A DNA stretch of 64,000 bases, taken from Agmasoma carcini (nom. nud.). Taxonomy: Eukaryota; Microsporidia; Thelohaniidae. Of the stretch, positions 1 through 9,512 are shown in pieces (within the stretch, counting starts at the first letter, position 1; every line of letters begins with the position of its first letter). The DNA is taken from assembly GCA_029232285.1 (NCBI GenBank), contig JAOXFI010000008.1, positions 62,001-126,000 of the forward strand, given 5' to 3'. The notes under the pieces were generated by a model. It was not told where the DNA came from. It made no database searches and saw nothing but the letters and a program-made list of their open reading frames with translations. Both the position numbers and the translations under genes were made by a program.

Positions 1-180
1 GAGTTTAAAATATAACATGGAATTTAAGGAGAAGCATAGGCAATACATTTTAGGTAATACGTGGATGAATTTAGATAATTTAATAGAGCAGACAGTAGAA
101 GAGGTAAAGTACAATGGAATTTATGTTTTATTGTAGTTAGCATATGTTCTAACCATAACATAATTATAGCTAATCACACA

Positions 181-292
181 TAGGGTCATGTCTGTCGTGT
201 CTGTCGTGTCTGTCGTGTCTGTCGTGTCTGTCGTGTCGGTCATGTCTGTCGTGTCGGTCGTGTCGATCATGTCGATCGTGTCGGTCGTGTGT
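181..292. repeat. 9-bp minisatellite (TCGTGTCTG)
   Basis: About twelve head-to-tail copies of a 9-base unit, TCGTGTCTG with variants TCATGTCTG, TCGTGTCGG and TCATGTCGA. It is G/C-richer than its surroundings and directly abuts the next array. No gene is supported here. Confidence 0.85.
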
Positions 293-296
293 CTTC

Positions 297-575
297 ACAT
301 TGTCACACTTTCATGATCACACTATCATGATCACACTATCATTGTCACACCATCATGATCACAACATCATGGTCACACTATCATCATCACACTATTATGA
401 TCACACTATCATTGTCACACTATCATGGTCACACTATCATCATCACAACATCATGGTCACACTATCATCATCACACTATCATGGTCACACCATCATGGTC
501 ACACTATCATCATCACACCATCATGGTCACACTATCATCATCACACTTTCATGATCACACCATCATAAATCATAA
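297..575. repeat. 14-bp minisatellite (CACACTATCATGAT)
   Basis: About twenty copies of a 14-base unit, CACACTATCATSRT-like. Because 14 is not a multiple of 3, the pattern repeats every 42 bases in each frame. This creates open frames full of His-Tyr-His and Thr-Ile-Met, which are artefacts of the array and not genes. Confidence 0.85.
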
Positions 576-612
576 CAAAAAATAATAACAATATTCATAT
601 TTTATTATTTTA

Positions 613-1344
613 TTAAACACCCATACAAATGTAGTAAAGTAGTGCTAAAAACCCATTTATAAATAAAATACTTGTATTTGTTCTTATTTCATCAACATCT
701 GTATTAACACCAAAATCCATCAAATATTTTCTATATCTTAAATGCATAAAAATTATTAAAAATATGTAAAATATTAATGCAATGCATGGCACCATCAAAC
801 CTTTCCAAAATCTTTTGGCTGAATCCTTCAAGCTTTGATTGTCAGTCCTTAAATTTTTTATTAATAAAAATTCAGCTAAGTTAAAAAAAAAAGAAAGTGA
901 AATTCCATTGATTATGTATGATTGTAAAAAATCCAAACTTATTTTTCTATTTAATGGACTATTTGTGTAGTTTAGCAGTCTAAGCTTAAAATAGACATCT
1001 TTACGTGCTGAGAACGTAAATAACACCTCGAATAGCATGAGAGTGTTAACTAGTATGTAACTAAGTATGTACATGATGAACATGATCCTATAGCTCTTAT
1101 ATATAGGCTTAGCTTCATCGAATATACTTAACTTAAAATAACACAATGTATAGCAATTTATGCATAAAGGAATAATTATGCATAAAGTAAGTAAAATTAA
1201 GGTAGAACTAACGAAGTCTAACTTATAACCAAGTAGTATAGAAAATATGTCTACATGTGATGGTAATGATTGTATTTCTGGTAATAAAAACAATAGATAT
1301 GCAATATTTATAGTTATTAATGGTATAATGTATTTGTAGGTCAT
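613..1344 (-). CDS. Six-TM membrane protein, unknown function
   Basis: A 243-residue protein I do not recognise. Six hydrophobic stretches can be seen, near residues 4-22, 45-70, 87-110, 140-162, 183-200 and 223-242, so it should be a polytopic membrane protein. The longest hydrophilic loops lie between TM3 and TM4 (about 111-138) and between TM4 and TM5, and are rich in Lys, Arg and Asn. No catalytic motif is obvious. The start ATG follows an AAATAAATT run. It is transcribed away from the minisatellites at the left edge, and its 3' end lies about 35 bases from the 14-bp array. The uninterrupted length and consistent membrane pattern support a real gene; the function stays open. Confidence 0.75.
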   Translation of the reverse strand: MTYKYIIPLITINIAYLLFLLPEIQSLPSHVDIFSILLGYKLDFVSSTLILLTLCIIIPLCINCYTLCYFKLSIFDEAKPIYKSYRIMFIMYILSYILVNTLMLFEVLFTFSARKDVYFKLRLLNYTNSPLNRKISLDFLQSYIINGISLSFFFNLAEFLLIKNLRTDNQSLKDSAKRFWKGLMVPCIALIFYIFLIIFMHLRYRKYLMDFGVNTDVDEIRTNTSILFINGFLALLYYICMGV

Positions 1345-1477
1345 AATTTATTTATTTATGCAATTATTTATTAATAAAATTATTATGTTTCAAAACTTAA
1401 TATATGGAATAAGTCAAACAAATAAAAATATTATTTGTTTGTTTGCATAAAATATTGAATAAAATTGATATAAAAAT

Positions 1478-1618
1478 GTACTATAAATTGATATAAAAAT
1501 GTACCATAAATTGATATCAAAATGATATAAAAATATTGCATAAAAATTGATAAAAATATTGCATAAAAATCATAAAATATTGCATAAAAATTGATAAAAA
1601 TATTGCATAAAATCGTTA
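1478..1618. repeat. Short AT-rich direct repeats
   Basis: Two related repeat sets occupy the gap between two minus-strand genes: AAATTGATATAAAAATGTA-like copies at about 1478-1525, then TGCATAAAAATTGATAAAAA-like copies to about 1618. Confidence 0.7.
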
Positions 1619-1627
1619 CATTTATTT

Positions 1628-2302
1628 TTATTTAAATTCTAAAATTATTTTAAATATTTCATAAATTTCAAAATCACTTTTATATTTTCTTTCTTTAATA
1701 ATATTTTTATATTTTTCTAATTCCTTAATCAAAAAATTTGCATTATTTTCATTCATCTGTAAAAATATGCTATTCATCTCATTGCATAAATCTATGCATA
1801 AAAGTAAACTTACAGATTTTAAATCATTAACTGATAAATTATTTAAAAGTTTGGCCAACAAATTCTTAAATATTTCTTGATTAACCAAAATTGACTTATT
1901 AAAAAGTTTCCCTTTTTTTACTTTTATAATATTTCTTTGTTCCAACTGTGCATAAACTTTTTTTCTAAAGTTTGCAATTCTGCCTTTTTTTTTCTTTTCT
2001 CCATTCAACATATGAACAAGTTGTTTGATGGTTAGCCTTTCATTAAGCACTATCTGCATAATCTCATTGTATATAACATCATTATGCATCTTTTTACAAA
2101 TAACTATATTATTCTCAGTTGCTAAGTATCCATTATAGAACAAATCTATAAGAGAAATACATCTTAGAGATATGCTTAGGTAAGAACAAATGAATTTAAT
2201 CTCTTTATGACTCCTAAGGAGGATTACTAGTTGCTGGTATAAAGGTATTTCACTCTTTACCTGAGAGTTGGACCTGTAAGTTGTTGTGGAAGATCCATTC
2301 AT
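1628..2302 (-). CDS. VPS74: GOLPH3/Vps74 family protein (GPP34)
   Basis: The 224-residue product fits the GOLPH3 (GPP34) family, PI4P-binding Golgi peripheral proteins that help retain glycosyltransferases. The helical block with SLIDLFYNGYLA near residues 50-61 corresponds to the family's conserved Leu-Ile-x-x-Gly-Arg-Ile-Ala segment. A later stretch, VLNERLTIKQLVHMLNGE, is followed by a basic loop and VYAQLEQRNIIKV, matching the family order of winged-helix-like repeats. It is shorter than yeast Vps74 (about 345 residues), mainly at the N-terminus. I chose the ATG at 2302 because CAAATTTTTTTATTATGC stands directly before it, like the start context of neighbouring genes; an ATG at 2323 is also in frame. 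The assignment rests on pattern recognition, not on a search. Confidence 0.7.
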   Translation of the reverse strand: MNGSSTTTYRSNSQVKSEIPLYQQLVILLRSHKEIKFICSYLSISLRCISLIDLFYNGYLATENNIVICKKMHNDVIYNEIMQIVLNERLTIKQLVHMLNGEKKKKGRIANFRKKVYAQLEQRNIIKVKKGKLFNKSILVNQEIFKNLLAKLLNNLSVNDLKSVSLLLCIDLCNEMNSIFLQMNENNANFLIKELEKYKNIIKERKYKSDFEIYEIFKIILEFK

Positions 2303-2361
2303 GCATAATAAAAAAATTTGCATAAAAAACAAATGTATAAAAGTATAAAATTATAAAAGTA

Positions 2362-2503
2362 TTAGTTAGTAAGATTAGTTAGTCAGATTAGTTAGTCAGA
2401 TTAGTTAGTCAGATTAGTTAGTAAGATTAGTTAGTAAGATTAGTTAGTCAGATTAGTTAGTCAGGTCAGTTAGTAAGATTAGTTAGTCAGGTCAATTAGT
2501 CAC
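2362..2503. repeat. 13-bp tandem repeat (GTCAGATTAGTTA)
   Basis: About ten copies of GTCAGATTAGTTA or GTAAGATTAGTTA lie in the divergent gap between the GOLPH3-like gene and the exonuclease gene. The array belongs to the wider TTAG-rich repeat family seen in several gaps of this window. Confidence 0.85.
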
Positions 2504-2602
2504 AATTATGCATTTTATTAAATTTATGCATTTTTATATATAAAAAAGTACATTCTTAAACTATTTTACTTATATTGAATTAATATTAATTTTTATCCAA
2601 CA

Positions 2603-3655
2603 ATGGGAAAGGTCAAGCCTGCCAAGTATTTAAAGATAAAAGACATTCAAGACACACTTAAATACATATTTTTAGATTATAAACGTCCAAGATACATCCA
2701 ATGCAATCCAAAACCATCCAAAGTCACCTTTATTAGATTAAAGTCAAAACCCTCATTTGAAAAGTTTATGCACATAAATGAAAAATTTTCAGTAAATTTT
2801 ATTTTTCATAATTTACTTAAAAACTTTGAAGTAAATAATATAGATTTAAGCTTAATAACTGAAAATAACCTTAAATTAGTAGAAAAACACGATATTAATC
2901 ATTTATTTAGCTATTCTTTCTTTATAAAAACACAAACAGAATTTGATATTTCTACATTTGATTCTTATGCTAAACCTAAAATGCATAAAAAATATTTTTT
3001 AGTTAGCATTGACTGTGAAATGGTTGATACTAAGTTAGGAAGGGAACTTGGAAGGTTAACTATATTAGATTATGATGGTAAACTGATATATGACAAATTT
3101 ATAAAGCCTAAAGAGGTAATAATTGATTATTTAACTGAATATAGTGGATTAACTGAGTCTGATTTTAATAATTCAATTTCTTATGATCAAATGCAACATG
3201 AAATATTAGAAATCATTGGTAGTAACACATATGTACTAGGACATGGACTAGAGAATGACTTAGAGTGCTTAAGGTTGTATACTGATAAGGTTATTGATAC
3301 TGCTTACCTATTTTTAAATACAGAGGGGTATAAGGTGGGTCTAAGACATTTATCAAAGAAAATATTAGGAAAAACGATACAAGCCAATAATCATTGCTCT
3401 AGAGAGGATGCTATGACTTGTTTAGAGCTTCTTGCTTATAAAATAGCACAATTAACTAAGTTACAATCCACTGATACACCATTGATTGATTTAAATGTTA
3501 AAATATCAAATATTGATGATTTAGGTGATCCTATTGAAGGTGTAAGATTTTATAATACAGAAATTGATTTGAACAAAGAAAGCTTGTGTTATGATTCAAA
3601 TGAGTTAAGAATTTTTATGTATGAAGAAAAAAATGAAAGTTATATAAAATTTTAA
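2603..3655 (+). CDS. REX-type DEDDh 3'-5' RNA exonuclease
   Basis: A 350-residue protein whose second half is a DEDDh exonuclease domain of the REX1/REX3/REX4 class, which trims 3' ends of 5S rRNA, tRNA, snRNA or rRNA precursors. ExoI is IDCEM at residues 136-140 (Asp137, Glu139), ExoII is GHGLENDL with Asp219, and ExoIII is HCSREDA with His264 and Asp269, so all catalytic positions are present. The family hallmarks YLTEYSGLT (177-185) and IDTAYLF (231-237) are also visible. Residues 1-130 are a divergent N-terminal region with no recognised domain. The start ATG follows AATTTTTATCCAACA. Which REX paralogue it represents cannot be settled by eye; the length is closest to short fungal REX3/REX4 forms. 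Confidence 0.88.
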   Translation: MGKVKPAKYLKIKDIQDTLKYIFLDYKRPRYIQCNPKPSKVTFIRLKSKPSFEKFMHINEKFSVNFIFHNLLKNFEVNNIDLSLITENNLKLVEKHDINHLFSYSFFIKTQTEFDISTFDSYAKPKMHKKYFLVSIDCEMVDTKLGRELGRLTILDYDGKLIYDKFIKPKEVIIDYLTEYSGLTESDFNNSISYDQMQHEILEIIGSNTYVLGHGLENDLECLRLYTDKVIDTAYLFLNTEGYKVGLRHLSKKILGKTIQANNHCSREDAMTCLELLAYKIAQLTKLQSTDTPLIDLNVKISNIDDLGDPIEGVRFYNTEIDLNKESLCYDSNELRIFMYEEKNESYIKF

Positions 3656-3674
3656 TATAATTGATTAGATTATT

Positions 3675-3711
3675 GTTAGTTAGTTAGTTGGTTAGTTAGT
3701 TAGTTAGTTAG
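3675..3711. repeat. (TTAG)n tetranucleotide tract
   Basis: About nine TTAG units with one GTTG variant, in the short convergent gap between the exonuclease gene and the DUF167 gene. Confidence 0.85.
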
Positions 3712-3718
3712 ATTAATC

Positions 3719-4024
3719 TTAGCTTATATTCCAAATATTTTTATGCATATCCATTAATTTTTCTATTATTAAATTATTTTTTTCAATTTCAATTAATTTT
3801 GACGTGCTTGTTTTTCCTAATTTAATTTTTATATTATTTTTAGATATTTTAAATAATTTAGAAATAAAATTTATAAGTTCAATATTTGCTTTGTTTTCTT
3901 TAGGAACGGCATTTAATGCTACATAAATAAATTCTTCATCATAATTTAAGATTTTAGTTTCTTTTTTGTTGGTCTTAACTTTTATGCATATTCTAATTTT
4001 ATGTGCTTCTATTGCATAAAACAT
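3719..4024 (-). CDS. DUF167 / YggU family protein
   Basis: A 101-residue protein that matches the small DUF167 (YggU/C15orf40-like) family along its full length. The diagnostic part is the sequence around residues 41-55, where NAVPKENKANIELINF stands for the family's Pro-x-x-Gly-Lys-Ala-Asn-x-x-Leu-Ile-x-Phe. It is followed by LFKISKNNIKIKLGKTS, the family's Val-Ser-Lys-x-x-Val-x-Ile-x-x-Gly-x-Thr-Ser segment. The biochemical role of the family is unknown. The length equals the usual domain size, so the protein is complete. It ends close to the tail of the REX-type exonuclease gene (convergent, about 60 bases apart). Confidence 0.85.
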   Translation of the reverse strand: MFYAIEAHKIRICIKVKTNKKETKILNYDEEFIYVALNAVPKENKANIELINFISKLFKISKNNIKIKLGKTSTSKLIEIEKNNLIIEKLMDMHKNIWNIS

Positions 4025-4049
4025 TTTATAATTTTTTTCAAAAATTTAC

Positions 4050-4270
4050 ATTAACTAACTAACTAACTAACATGATTAACTAACTAACTAACTAACTAAC
4101 TAACATGATTAACTAACTAACCCTACTACCATTACTATAACTAACTACTACCCTACCATAACTACCTTGACTAACTACCCCTATACCACCACTACTATAA
4201 CTAACTACCCCTCTACCACCATTACTATAACTAACTACTACCCTACCATAACTAACTACCCTTACACCAA
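4050..4270. repeat. (CTAA)n tract and ACTACC-rich degenerate repeat
   Basis: A CTAACTAAC tract at 4050-4122 passes into a degenerate ACTATAACTAACTAC-CCCTACCACC repeat to about 4270. The open frame across it is repeat-derived. The tract lies between DUF167 and the RING gene. Confidence 0.8.
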
Positions 4271-4312
4271 AACATTTATCACTAAAAATTTATTTCATAC
4301 ACAATTTTATCA

Positions 4313-4756
4313 TTACTTAGTCACATTACTCCTACAAGCAGGACAAGTAAGACTATTACCTTCATACAACCATTTATCAATACATTTCTTATGAAATTCA
4401 TGCTTACATTTTAACCCTCTAAGAACATTCCCAAATTTAAATTTATCATAACATATCAAACAATCACCATCTCTCATGTTCTTCTTTGTTAGTTTAAAAG
4501 GTTTTAACTTCTTAAGTGTGTTATCTACAATTTTCTTCTTATGTTTAATATTATTTTTATTAACTATTGTTGATATAAAGAATGAACTAAACATCAAATG
4601 ACTTAAAAACCCACTTTCAATCAAATTATTCATATCAAAGGAACCTTCTGTATCATATCTAACCAAAACTATACCATCGCTTATGAAATCTACGTCAAGT
4701 TGAATGTCCACATCTGTAGTAAAAGATAATCTAATCCTTTGTTGTGATCCAGTCAT
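4313..4756 (-). CDS. RING-H2 zinc-finger protein (probable E3 ligase), paralogue A
   Basis: A 147-residue protein with a C-terminal RING-H2 finger. The ligands appear in order as Cys99, Cys102, Cys117, His119, His122, Cys125, Cys138 and Cys141, with the usual WLYEGNSLTCPAC spacing after the H2 pair. RING-H2 proteins act as E3 ubiquitin ligases with an E2 partner. The N-terminal 90 residues have no recognised domain and no clear membrane segment. A second gene of the same layout lies at 10141-10509 on the same strand, with similar RING loops (CKHEFHKKC versus CGHEFHKRC), so the two are paralogues on either side of a transposon-rich block. The start ATG follows AAATTATTTTAGTCC. Three TTCTAGAA boxes lie upstream. 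Confidence 0.85.
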   Translation of the reverse strand: MTGSQQRIRLSFTTDVDIQLDVDFISDGIVLVRYDTEGSFDMNNLIESGFLSHLMFSSFFISTIVNKNNIKHKKKIVDNTLKKLKPFKLTKKNMRDGDCLICYDKFKFGNVLRGLKCKHEFHKKCIDKWLYEGNSLTCPACRSNVTK

Positions 4757-4795
4757 GGACTAAAATAATTTTTTTTAAGAAAAAGGATGGAAATA

Positions 4796-4854
4796 TTCTA
4801 GAAAAAAAAATATTACACAAATAAAATTTCTAGAAAAAAATAAAAGTTCTAGAA
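4796..4854 (-). promoter_or_regulatory. Three TTCTAGAA boxes, possible heat-shock-type element
   Basis: TTCTAGAA occurs at 4796-4803, 4828-4835 and 4847-4854, about 40-100 bases upstream of the RING-H2 start at 4756. Each is a tail-to-tail TTCnnGAA unit, the pair that forms the core of heat-shock elements. The A/T background makes some recurrence likely by chance, so this is only a candidate. Confidence 0.3.
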
Positions 4855-4856
4855 AA

Positions 4857-5699
4857 AAAAATTTTATTAAAATTGTTTATATCTATAAATTTATTATTAT
4901 TTTGAATATGTACAAGTTATAAAGGATTTATAAAAGATATTTTATTAAGATTTATGAATTAATCGTTAACAGTTATCTACTATTATAATTATAGCTGATG
5001 ATATCTAAAAGTTACACCCTTAAAGATTTAATAATAGATTTATTTATCCAATGTACTTATTTATGAAAAAATACAAATTAGTATCGATTGGAACCCCTTC
5101 CGCCCATTTATATATTTTCTAAAAAAATATTAAATATCGGTCAACCTAGAAAAATTAAACCAGGAAGTAAAAATTCCTAAATCAAGTTTTAATATATAAA
5201 GGTACGAAAAATGGACCAGTCTACGTACACTTATCGTGCTTTAGTAAAAGGTAATGAAAAAAATCATGTTTTTATAGTTGGTGGCAGTAAGTCTTTTAAA
5301 ACACCATATTATATTGTATATGGGTTTAGTGATATTACCCCCACCAACCAGCTTATATCTTCAAGAGGTATCTGTCTATCGAATTTTCAAAATTATTTTT
5401 ATCTTTTAAACCCCTGATTTAGACCAATTAGCCTTTGTTTCCAATGTTACAATGTGAAGGTCCGGTTTCTCCTTAGAACAACAAATTTTAATTATTTCTA
5501 AAAGTATTTTCGCCCTATTAAACCATATACATTATTGATATTGGGCTTTAGATATTAAAAGGCTAATTATAAAATTTGGTATTATGGGGTTTTTTAAGAG
5601 AATATATATTTAAAATATTTTATAAAACCAACTAATTAAATATTTACAATATTGTTGGGGTGGGTTGTTTAAATTAACTAAAAATATTGTGATGACCAC
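4857..5699. other. AT-rich gap, one doubtful 68-aa open frame
   Basis: This gap holds an ATG-started frame of 68 codons at 5211-5417 (+), beginning MDQSTYTYRALVKG. It is not recognised and carries no clear domain. It lies beside transposon debris and may be a broken gene or a chance frame. Nothing else is supported. Confidence 0.3.
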
Positions 5700-6470
5700 A
5701 CATAAAGAGCATACCTATTAGAGTTTACTCGGGTATAAATAAGGAAAACTTTTATTTCCCCAATAATAGTCAAGAAAAGCCGCAACACAAGGAGTCGAAC
5801 ATAAAGAGACATCCCACAGTATATAATAAATACATTGAAATCAAGTTATTGTATCTAAGATGCTTATTAAGACTTGATACACCATCATTATGGCAATATT
5901 ACAAAAAATCAGATCACCTGATTAATTTCCCACGAATACTTAAAAATATATAAAATAATATATTTAAATGGATCACATTACAGCAGAATTTGCTCTACAA
6001 TAGAACTACATAAATTATGAAAGAGAATAAGTGAAAATTATCAAATCACACAATTTTTTTGTAAATAGAAAAGCAACAATCCCTTTTGACGCCTCACATT
6101 ATTATTATACGAGACTTATGCTTATTCCTGTTTGATTTAATGTTTTTTGTATTGGCATCGTTCAGCATATCTACAAATTCAAGGATGATTAGCTGTTATG
6201 TGAAAAAACCTGTGATTTAAATATTATTATATGTTTTTCATTCATCGTTATGTATTATTGAATCAGGTCTGGTTATTTAAAGTATATAAGGTGTTACTGC
6301 ACTCCACTTTTCTATATCTCTATATATCCAAATGCGAACGTTAAACGTGTATCAACTGGTCCAAAGATTTATAATGCAGTAAGGTTATGTGGTCTTTTTC
6401 CGTTTTGTTTTTTTTAAAATGCAGATTCATCAATTTGTATAATCACCTTCGATCTAACAAGGTAAATAGG
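5700..6470 (-). mobile_element. Decayed Merlin/IS1016-type transposon fragment
   Basis: Read on the minus strand from about 6460 downward, broken frames give VIIQIDES, then an IFGPVDT-like segment, then further down an EFVDxxNDANTKNIKS-like segment. These are in the order of the Merlin (ISXO2-like DDE) transposase motifs Gln-Ile-Asp-Glu-Ser, Trp-Ile-Phe-Gly-Gly-Val-Asp and Phe-Val-Asp-Pro-x-x-Gly-Ala-His-Thr-x-x-Ile-Glu-Ser. Several frame changes and stops show that it is dead. The part at 5736-5900 is similar to 27463-27640, so it belongs to a dispersed repeat. Confidence 0.5.
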
Positions 6471-8195
6471 GGAATCAAAATGGTATTTTGTTATTTTTTT
6501 GTATATACACAATTACTTAAAAAACGGTTCTAATTGATTTTTCTAGGCATTTTTGACAATATATTCAATTTTTAATAATAATTTGTGATATTTTACATAA
6601 AAATTAAAATATTTATAATCAGGAAATTGTATAATTTTTTTATATGTACAATCTGGGTAGAAAAAATAACACGAAAAACGGCATTCACTAATATAAATAA
6701 ATTGTAACTTATTAATATTTATTATGCGTTTTTTGTCTTAAATAATATAATAAATTACTGATTTTATGATAAAAATATATTAAGGAACAAAAATTGGGTA
6801 TTTTAATAATTTAAATCACTACCATGAGCTCTGAATACTTACTGGAACTGTTATTCATCGACTTTACTAATTTAAATCTATATTCGCTACTCATTTTGTC
6901 CTACTCAAATGCTTCTGTTATTGTTAATTAAATTTGGTTTTAATTAAAAGATTTTCATTTGATTTCTTGTTTAAAAATCACCCATAAACTTTCTAACGGT
7001 ATAAATCGGGTGATTAAGCGCGCCAGGACTGAAAATTTATGTTATTATAGCTAAAATATTCTCTGGCAAACTTATGATTAATTTTTTGGCCTTGTCTTGT
7101 GAAAATAAAACCATTAAACCCATGATCAGCAACTATCTAATGTAAATTTTGACCAAAATGATGTGAACCATCAAGACTACTTTAATTTTATATGTCATGC
7201 AGCCCCATACAAATATTTTTTTGCATTTGAAGAACCCTCAAGCCATACCTTTGATCTACCCGCATCATTATAATAACAGAAAGAGTTCTTATAACTAAAA
7301 ATTCACTTCATCATTCGTTTCCTTTAAAAAGACAGTTTTTATGATTTCATGCCTTGCCTCGATATGCCCTTTTTAAGTTTAAAAATCAGGGTATAAGCTC
7401 TAAAATCACACTCTTTTAACAAACTTTATTATTTTATGATATATTCTTATATTAGTCATGTATCATATTTTTAAAAAAATTATTTGTTTATTTCGTTCAC
7501 TACCCAACCTTCTTATTTTTTGTTCTAAATTTTTAACAACTTTTTCAATAATTGAATAATTTTTTTAAAATAGTCTCTCAATTTTGATTTTATCACTATC
7601 TAATTAATATCTTTTTATTATTTGGTATTTTAAGGTGAGAAAGTTTCTACAGAAGTTTTAAAAAATCGCAATTTTTTGATCAAATCTTATATTAAACTAA
7701 TAAAAAAATATTTTTTCACATTAAATTTTATAGACAATACCACAAATAAACATATAATACAAAACCAATTGCATAATTTTATAAAAAATATTAATAGACG
7801 TGATATAACATATATTAAAATTATTATGACTCTACCAGTGTAGTCAGAGTAAATATTTTTTGAATAAATAAACTATTATCATATAATATATTTAATTTTT
7901 GTAGCGAAGTATATTAATTAAAAATACCAAAAAACCAAACATTATAGTTAAAAATCAAGAAATTAAAATTTAATAATCAGATTGACGATTTTCGCGTAAA
8001 ATCACATCTTTATATATTTTTCATGCTTCTAACAATGTTTTGGTTAAGTCCCAGATAATGGAATATTAATTTTAAAATTTATTAATAAAAAATGGGATCA
8101 CGACCATAATTTAAATTTTTTAAATTAATAAAAAACATTTGATCAATATAATAATTTGTTAATTTTAACAATAATATTGAACCGCTATTAGATGA
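6471..8195. other. AT-rich region without a recognisable gene
   Basis: About 1.7 kb with no open frame of useful length on either strand. Composition and texture resemble the neighbouring transposon debris, but no motif could be assigned. Confidence 0.5.
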
Positions 8196-8740
8196 TATAT
8201 ACCTTTACGTTTTAAAATGAGAATAAGAAACTTTAAAATGAGAATATGTAAAAAACGAAAATCCACATTTAAATTTTATATGCATAAATAAATAAAAAAC
8301 AAAAAATTTTCATAAAAAATGTAAAAACAGTGAAGATTTGTTTTTTAATATCAATGAGAGAGGCTAAATTTTTATTTGTTTTTCGTTTGGAATTTTTGGG
8401 GGTTTTGATTAAAAAATATTTTTTCTTAGAAAAGATTTAAGATCATTTGTAAAACTGCATATATTATATTTTTTAATTAGAAAACCCATAATCGCGCGAT
8501 TAGAAAATAATGCGTTGTTAAAGATTTCCAATTTATATATACAAACACAAAAGCTCCAAAAAATATTGTTTTTTAAACAATATTATTCTATATGTATTAA
8601 TAAATGAATTTTATTTTTTTTAAATTATGTATATAAATATAAAAGTATAAATTTTTATTTTTTACATTTTCTCATTTTATAGTTTCTTATTCTCATTTTA
8701 AAGTTTACTATTCTCATTTTAAAACGGAAAAGGTATAGAT
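8196..8740. mobile_element. MITE-like element with ~60-80 bp terminal inverted repeats
   Basis: The left end (8196-8256) reads ACCTTTACGTTTTAAAATGA and continues with GAATAAGAAACTTTAAAATG. The reverse complement of the right end (8660-8738) begins ACCTTTTCCGTTTTAAAATG and continues with the same TTTAAAATGAGAATA units. Each end holds internal copies of that 15-mer. The element is about 545 bases long with no coding frame. A related end is found at 26410-26480. Confidence 0.6.
8401..8470 (-). repeat. Relic terminus of the IS630/Tc1-type element seen at 24963-26331
   Basis: Contains GATCATTTGTAAAACTGCAT followed by ATATTATATTT, which matches the reverse complement of the left terminal repeat at 24953-24995. 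The subterminal sequence to its left also matches. It lies inside the MITE-like element, so one is nested in or derived from the other. Confidence 0.5.
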
Positions 8741-9059
8741 CATATACTACAAATATTATGCCAGATTGATATTTTAAAAAGATATCACAGATGTTCTGAG
8801 GGATAATCAATTTGTTCAACACACAAGAAACATAAACAAAGAAGGTATTTATATGCATGAATAGTGCATATCTTTTTTACAAAAAAAAATTTAGTTCGAA
8901 AATGTAGGTTTTTCTGTGATCTCAACCTTGCTTTGAAAAACAATAATTCATGGCTAAATAATATAACAGCATCCAAAGCCGTAAAAATCATAAATTCTTG
9001 AAAAAATACAATTCAAAAATATACTTTAAATATAGTAATTTCATTTTAAATTATTTTGA

Positions 9060-9512
9060 AATAGGTAATCAAAATATTATATATCAGATTGATGAAACTA
9101 AATTCAACCACAAACGGAAAATACCAAAATACCGATATTTGGGTTTTTGGTATTGTTGATATTTTATCAATATTTTCAAAAGTATATATAGAATATGTAC
9201 ATGACAGAAGCTCATCTACTCTTTCACCAATCATATACAGAGTATGTCGCCGATGCTCAATAATTCATTCTGATGAATAAAAATCTTATTCAAAGATATA
9301 TCTTTACCTTGGTTTAGTCCACGGAACTATCGATCATAGTTTAAATTTTGTTAATCCTAATACTTTAGTTCATACTCAAAATATTGAGTCTTATTGGGCC
9401 AAAGTCAAGGCACGAATAAAAGAGAGGAAAGGGTTCAATCTACTATAGTAGATGTCTTCTTGGCGAAAATGATTTTGAAAGACAGTGTTCTTCGAGGTGA
9501 TTTTTAATAAAT
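9060..9512 (+). pseudogene. Merlin/ISXO2-like DDE transposase, C-terminal part, broken
   Basis: Across two or three frames the sequence encodes IIYQIDETKFN, then DIWVFGIVD, then DRSSSTLSPII, then a segment reading FVNPNTLVHTQNIESYWAKV and RIKERKG. This is the full motif order of a Merlin (IS1016/ISXO2-like) transposase C-terminal half, including the three acidic DDE-region blocks and the diagnostic His-Thr-x-x-Ile-Glu-Ser-x-Trp. An in-frame stop after IIHSDE and at least two frame changes show that it is inactive. Similar copies lie at 33873-34165 and 34900-35290. The N-terminal zinc-ribbon part was not found upstream. Confidence 0.75.

Noticed and set aside
300..585. His/Thr-rich open frames over the 14-bp array
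   Set aside because: They exist in more than one frame only because the 14-bp unit lacks stops; no start motif and no domain.
2362..2503. CRISPR-like regular repeats
   Set aside because: Units are 13 bp, directly tandem and without unique spacers; the genome is eukaryotic.
5780..5800. AGGAGTCGAAC as a possible tRNA T-arm
   Set aside because: No matching acceptor, D or anticodon stems around it.
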